From Actinomycetes bacterium (lineage in GTDB: Bacteria; Actinomycetota; Actinomycetes; Actinomycetales; Cellulomonadaceae), in NCBI GenBank assembly GCA_023390875.1, contig JAEWCA010000262.1, forward strand, positions 1 to 5,869: DNA of 5,869 bases, written 5' to 3'. Positions within the stretch are counted from its first letter, which is position 1, and each line of letters opens with the position of its first letter. Below the pieces are notes generated by a model. The model was not told the origin of the DNA. It did not search any database and saw only the letters and a list, made by a program, of their open reading frames with translations. The translations under genes were made by a program, and so were the position numbers. Shown here piece after piece: positions 4,637-5,869 of the stretch.

Positions 4637-5869
4637 GCGAGCCCCGTCCGCCGCGCGACCGAGCGCGGGTCCGGCGAGTACACCTCGAGCACCATGTCCT
4701 CCTCCGTGTGCGCCGCGAGGCGCGTGAGCCCGCGCGTGCGGGCCAGGTTGCGGTGCACATCGTCACCGGTCAGCGGGTAGGCCGCCACCGGATGGCGCCA
4801 GTGGCAGGCGATCAGGGTGCCGCCCGGGGCCAGCCGGTCGCGCAGGCCGTCGAGCACGCGGCGCAACGTCGGGCGGGTCAGGTAGTACCCGACCTCCGAC
4901 AGCACGACGAGGTCGAACGGTCCGTCGGGCACGTCGTGCGCGACGTCGCCCGTCTCGACGCGCACGTGCGGCCGGCCCGCGAGACGCTCGCGCGCGCGCT
5001 CGACGGCGAGCGGCGACACGTCGAGCGCGAGCAGGTCGTCGCACCGGTCGGCGAGGGCGGCGGTGAGGACGCCGATCGAGCAGCCCACCTCGAGCGCCCG
5101 GCCGTAGCTCTCGTCGGGCAGCGACGCGAGCGTGAGCGCGCGCTTGCGGGCCTCGTACCAGCGGTCCGTGTAGCCCCACGGGTCGTCGTGCCGGGTGTAC
5201 GTGGCGTCGAAGAAGTCCCGGCCCAGGTCGCGCTGCTCGTGGTCGGCGCCGACGACGAACACCTCGACGTCCCGGTCGAAGCCGCGCAGGAACCGAGGGT
5301 GCAGCGTGGCCGCGTCGCGGGGGTCGCCCGACAGCGGCCGGACCTGCGTGGCGTGCTCGTCGACGGCCCGCCGCTTGCGCAGCGCCGCGTCGGCGTCGAG
5401 GTCGAGCGCGCGCAGCCGGTCCCAGGGCACGCGCTCGTCGTCGGGCGTCGCCCAGTGCCACAGCCAGAGCGGGTACTCGACGAGCGTGCAGCCGAGCTCT
5501 TCGGCGACCTGCGCGGCGGCCTCGCCGACGACCCGGTGGTCGCGGTGCCCGTCGCCGCGCCACGGGGCGACGAGCAGTGCGGGGGTCGGGCCGTCGCCGG
5601 TGCACACCGCGCGCAGGTCCCGCACCACCTCGGCGCGGGCCTCGCGCAGACCGCCGTCGGGGTGGCCGAGCAGCGTCACCGTCGACCGTGGCGAGAGCGC
5701 GCGGACGGCGGCGAGCACCTCGGCACGTCGTCGTACCGCGAGCGCGCCGGGGTCGAGCGTCGGGGATCCGGGGTGGGACGCGGCGCCGTCGGACACCACG
5801 ACGACCTCGGGGGCGTGACCGCGTGCGGCCAGGGTCGCGACGAGCCCGCCCGCGCCGAGCGTCTCGTCG
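4633..5869 (-). CDS. PIG-L deacetylase / SAM-dependent methyltransferase fusion, N-terminus outside the window
   Basis: The frame is open to the right edge, giving 411 visible residues, so this is a partial gene. The first visible residues, DETLGAGGLVATLAARG, are the end of the (A)HPDDE zinc-site motif of PIG-L/LmbE N-acetylglucosaminyl deacetylases. The second zinc-site block, GDGHRDHR, is at about 105-112. These enzymes remove acetyl groups from amino sugars, as in mycothiol or glycolipid synthesis. After a linker, FFDATY (about 219-224) begins a NodS-like class I methyltransferase domain: glycine-rich LEVGCSIG (259-266), acidic LALD (280-283) for the SAM ribose, and FDLVVLSEVGYYL (318-330). 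The next gene, a glycosyltransferase, overlaps its stop by four bases. An internal GTG at 5799 is in frame but would remove the zinc motif, so it is not the start. Both domain assignments are strong; the substrate is unknown. Confidence 0.9.
   Translation of the reverse strand, partial: DETLGAGGLVATLAARGHAPEVVVVSDGAASHPGSPTLDPGALAVRRRAEVLAAVRALSPRSTVTLLGHPDGGLREARAEVVRDLRAVCTGDGPTPALLVAPWRGDGHRDHRVVGEAAAQVAEELGCTLVEYPLWLWHWATPDDERVPWDRLRALDLDADAALRKRRAVDEHATQVRPLSGDPRDAATLHPRFLRGFDRDVEVFVVGADHEQRDLGRDFFDATYTRHDDPWGYTDRWYEARKRALTLASLPDESYGRALEVGCSIGVLTAALADRCDDLLALDVSPLAVERARERLAGRPHVRVETGDVAHDVPDGPFDLVVLSEVGYYLTRPTLRRVLDGLRDRLAPGGTLIACHWRHPVAAYPLTGDDVHRNLARTRGLTRLAAHTEEDMVLEVYSPDPRSVARRTGLA

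Noticed and set aside
5797..5799. In-frame GTG as the start of the deacetylase/methyltransferase
   Set aside because: The frame continues upstream to the window edge and encodes DETLGAGG, part of the zinc-site motif, so the true start lies outside the window.

Overview
The window is very GC-rich DNA with strong G/C third-position bias. Every complete gene lies on the minus strand, with GTG starts and repeated 4-base start/stop overlaps. This suggests a high-GC actinobacterium; a Cellulomonas-like member of the Micrococcales is my best guess, from memory of similar proteins rather than from any search.

Layout, read in the direction of transcription (high to low coordinates). The right edge (4633-5869) holds most of a fused protein: an N-terminal PIG-L type deacetylase (its first residues lie beyond the window) joined to a class I SAM-dependent methyltransferase. 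It overlaps a family 2 glycosyltransferase (3929-4636), which overlaps a small lipoprotein gene (3516-3932). Two bases after the lipoprotein stop comes a 27-residue single-helix membrane protein (3430-3513) with a very good ribosome binding site. It overlaps a four-helix membrane protein with an internal duplication, of the DUF6766 type (2762-3433). After a 74-bp gap with a possible leaderless promoter come two PAP2-type lipid phosphatases (2010-2687 and 1285-2013) and a diacylglycerol-kinase-family lipid kinase (329-1288), again joined by 4-base overlaps.

The upstream group looks like a sugar or glycan modification module (deacetylase, methyltransferase, glycosyltransferase) feeding into small envelope proteins. 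The downstream group pairs a lipid kinase with two lipid phosphatases, which could interconvert phosphorylated and dephosphorylated membrane lipids such as phosphatidic acid and diacylglycerol, or act on prenyl phosphates. Substrates cannot be read from the sequence. The second phosphatase lacks the usual first-motif lysine.

The left end (1-263) is the strangest part. It is a nearly perfect inverted repeat with 107-bp arms (one mismatch) around a 49-bp spacer containing 13 consecutive C residues. Each arm encodes, pointing outward, the start of an RlaP-type nucleotidyltransferase that stops inside its active-site motif. It may be a real inverted duplication of a gene fragment or a fold-back assembly artefact. 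No tRNA, rRNA, CRISPR array or insertion sequence was seen.
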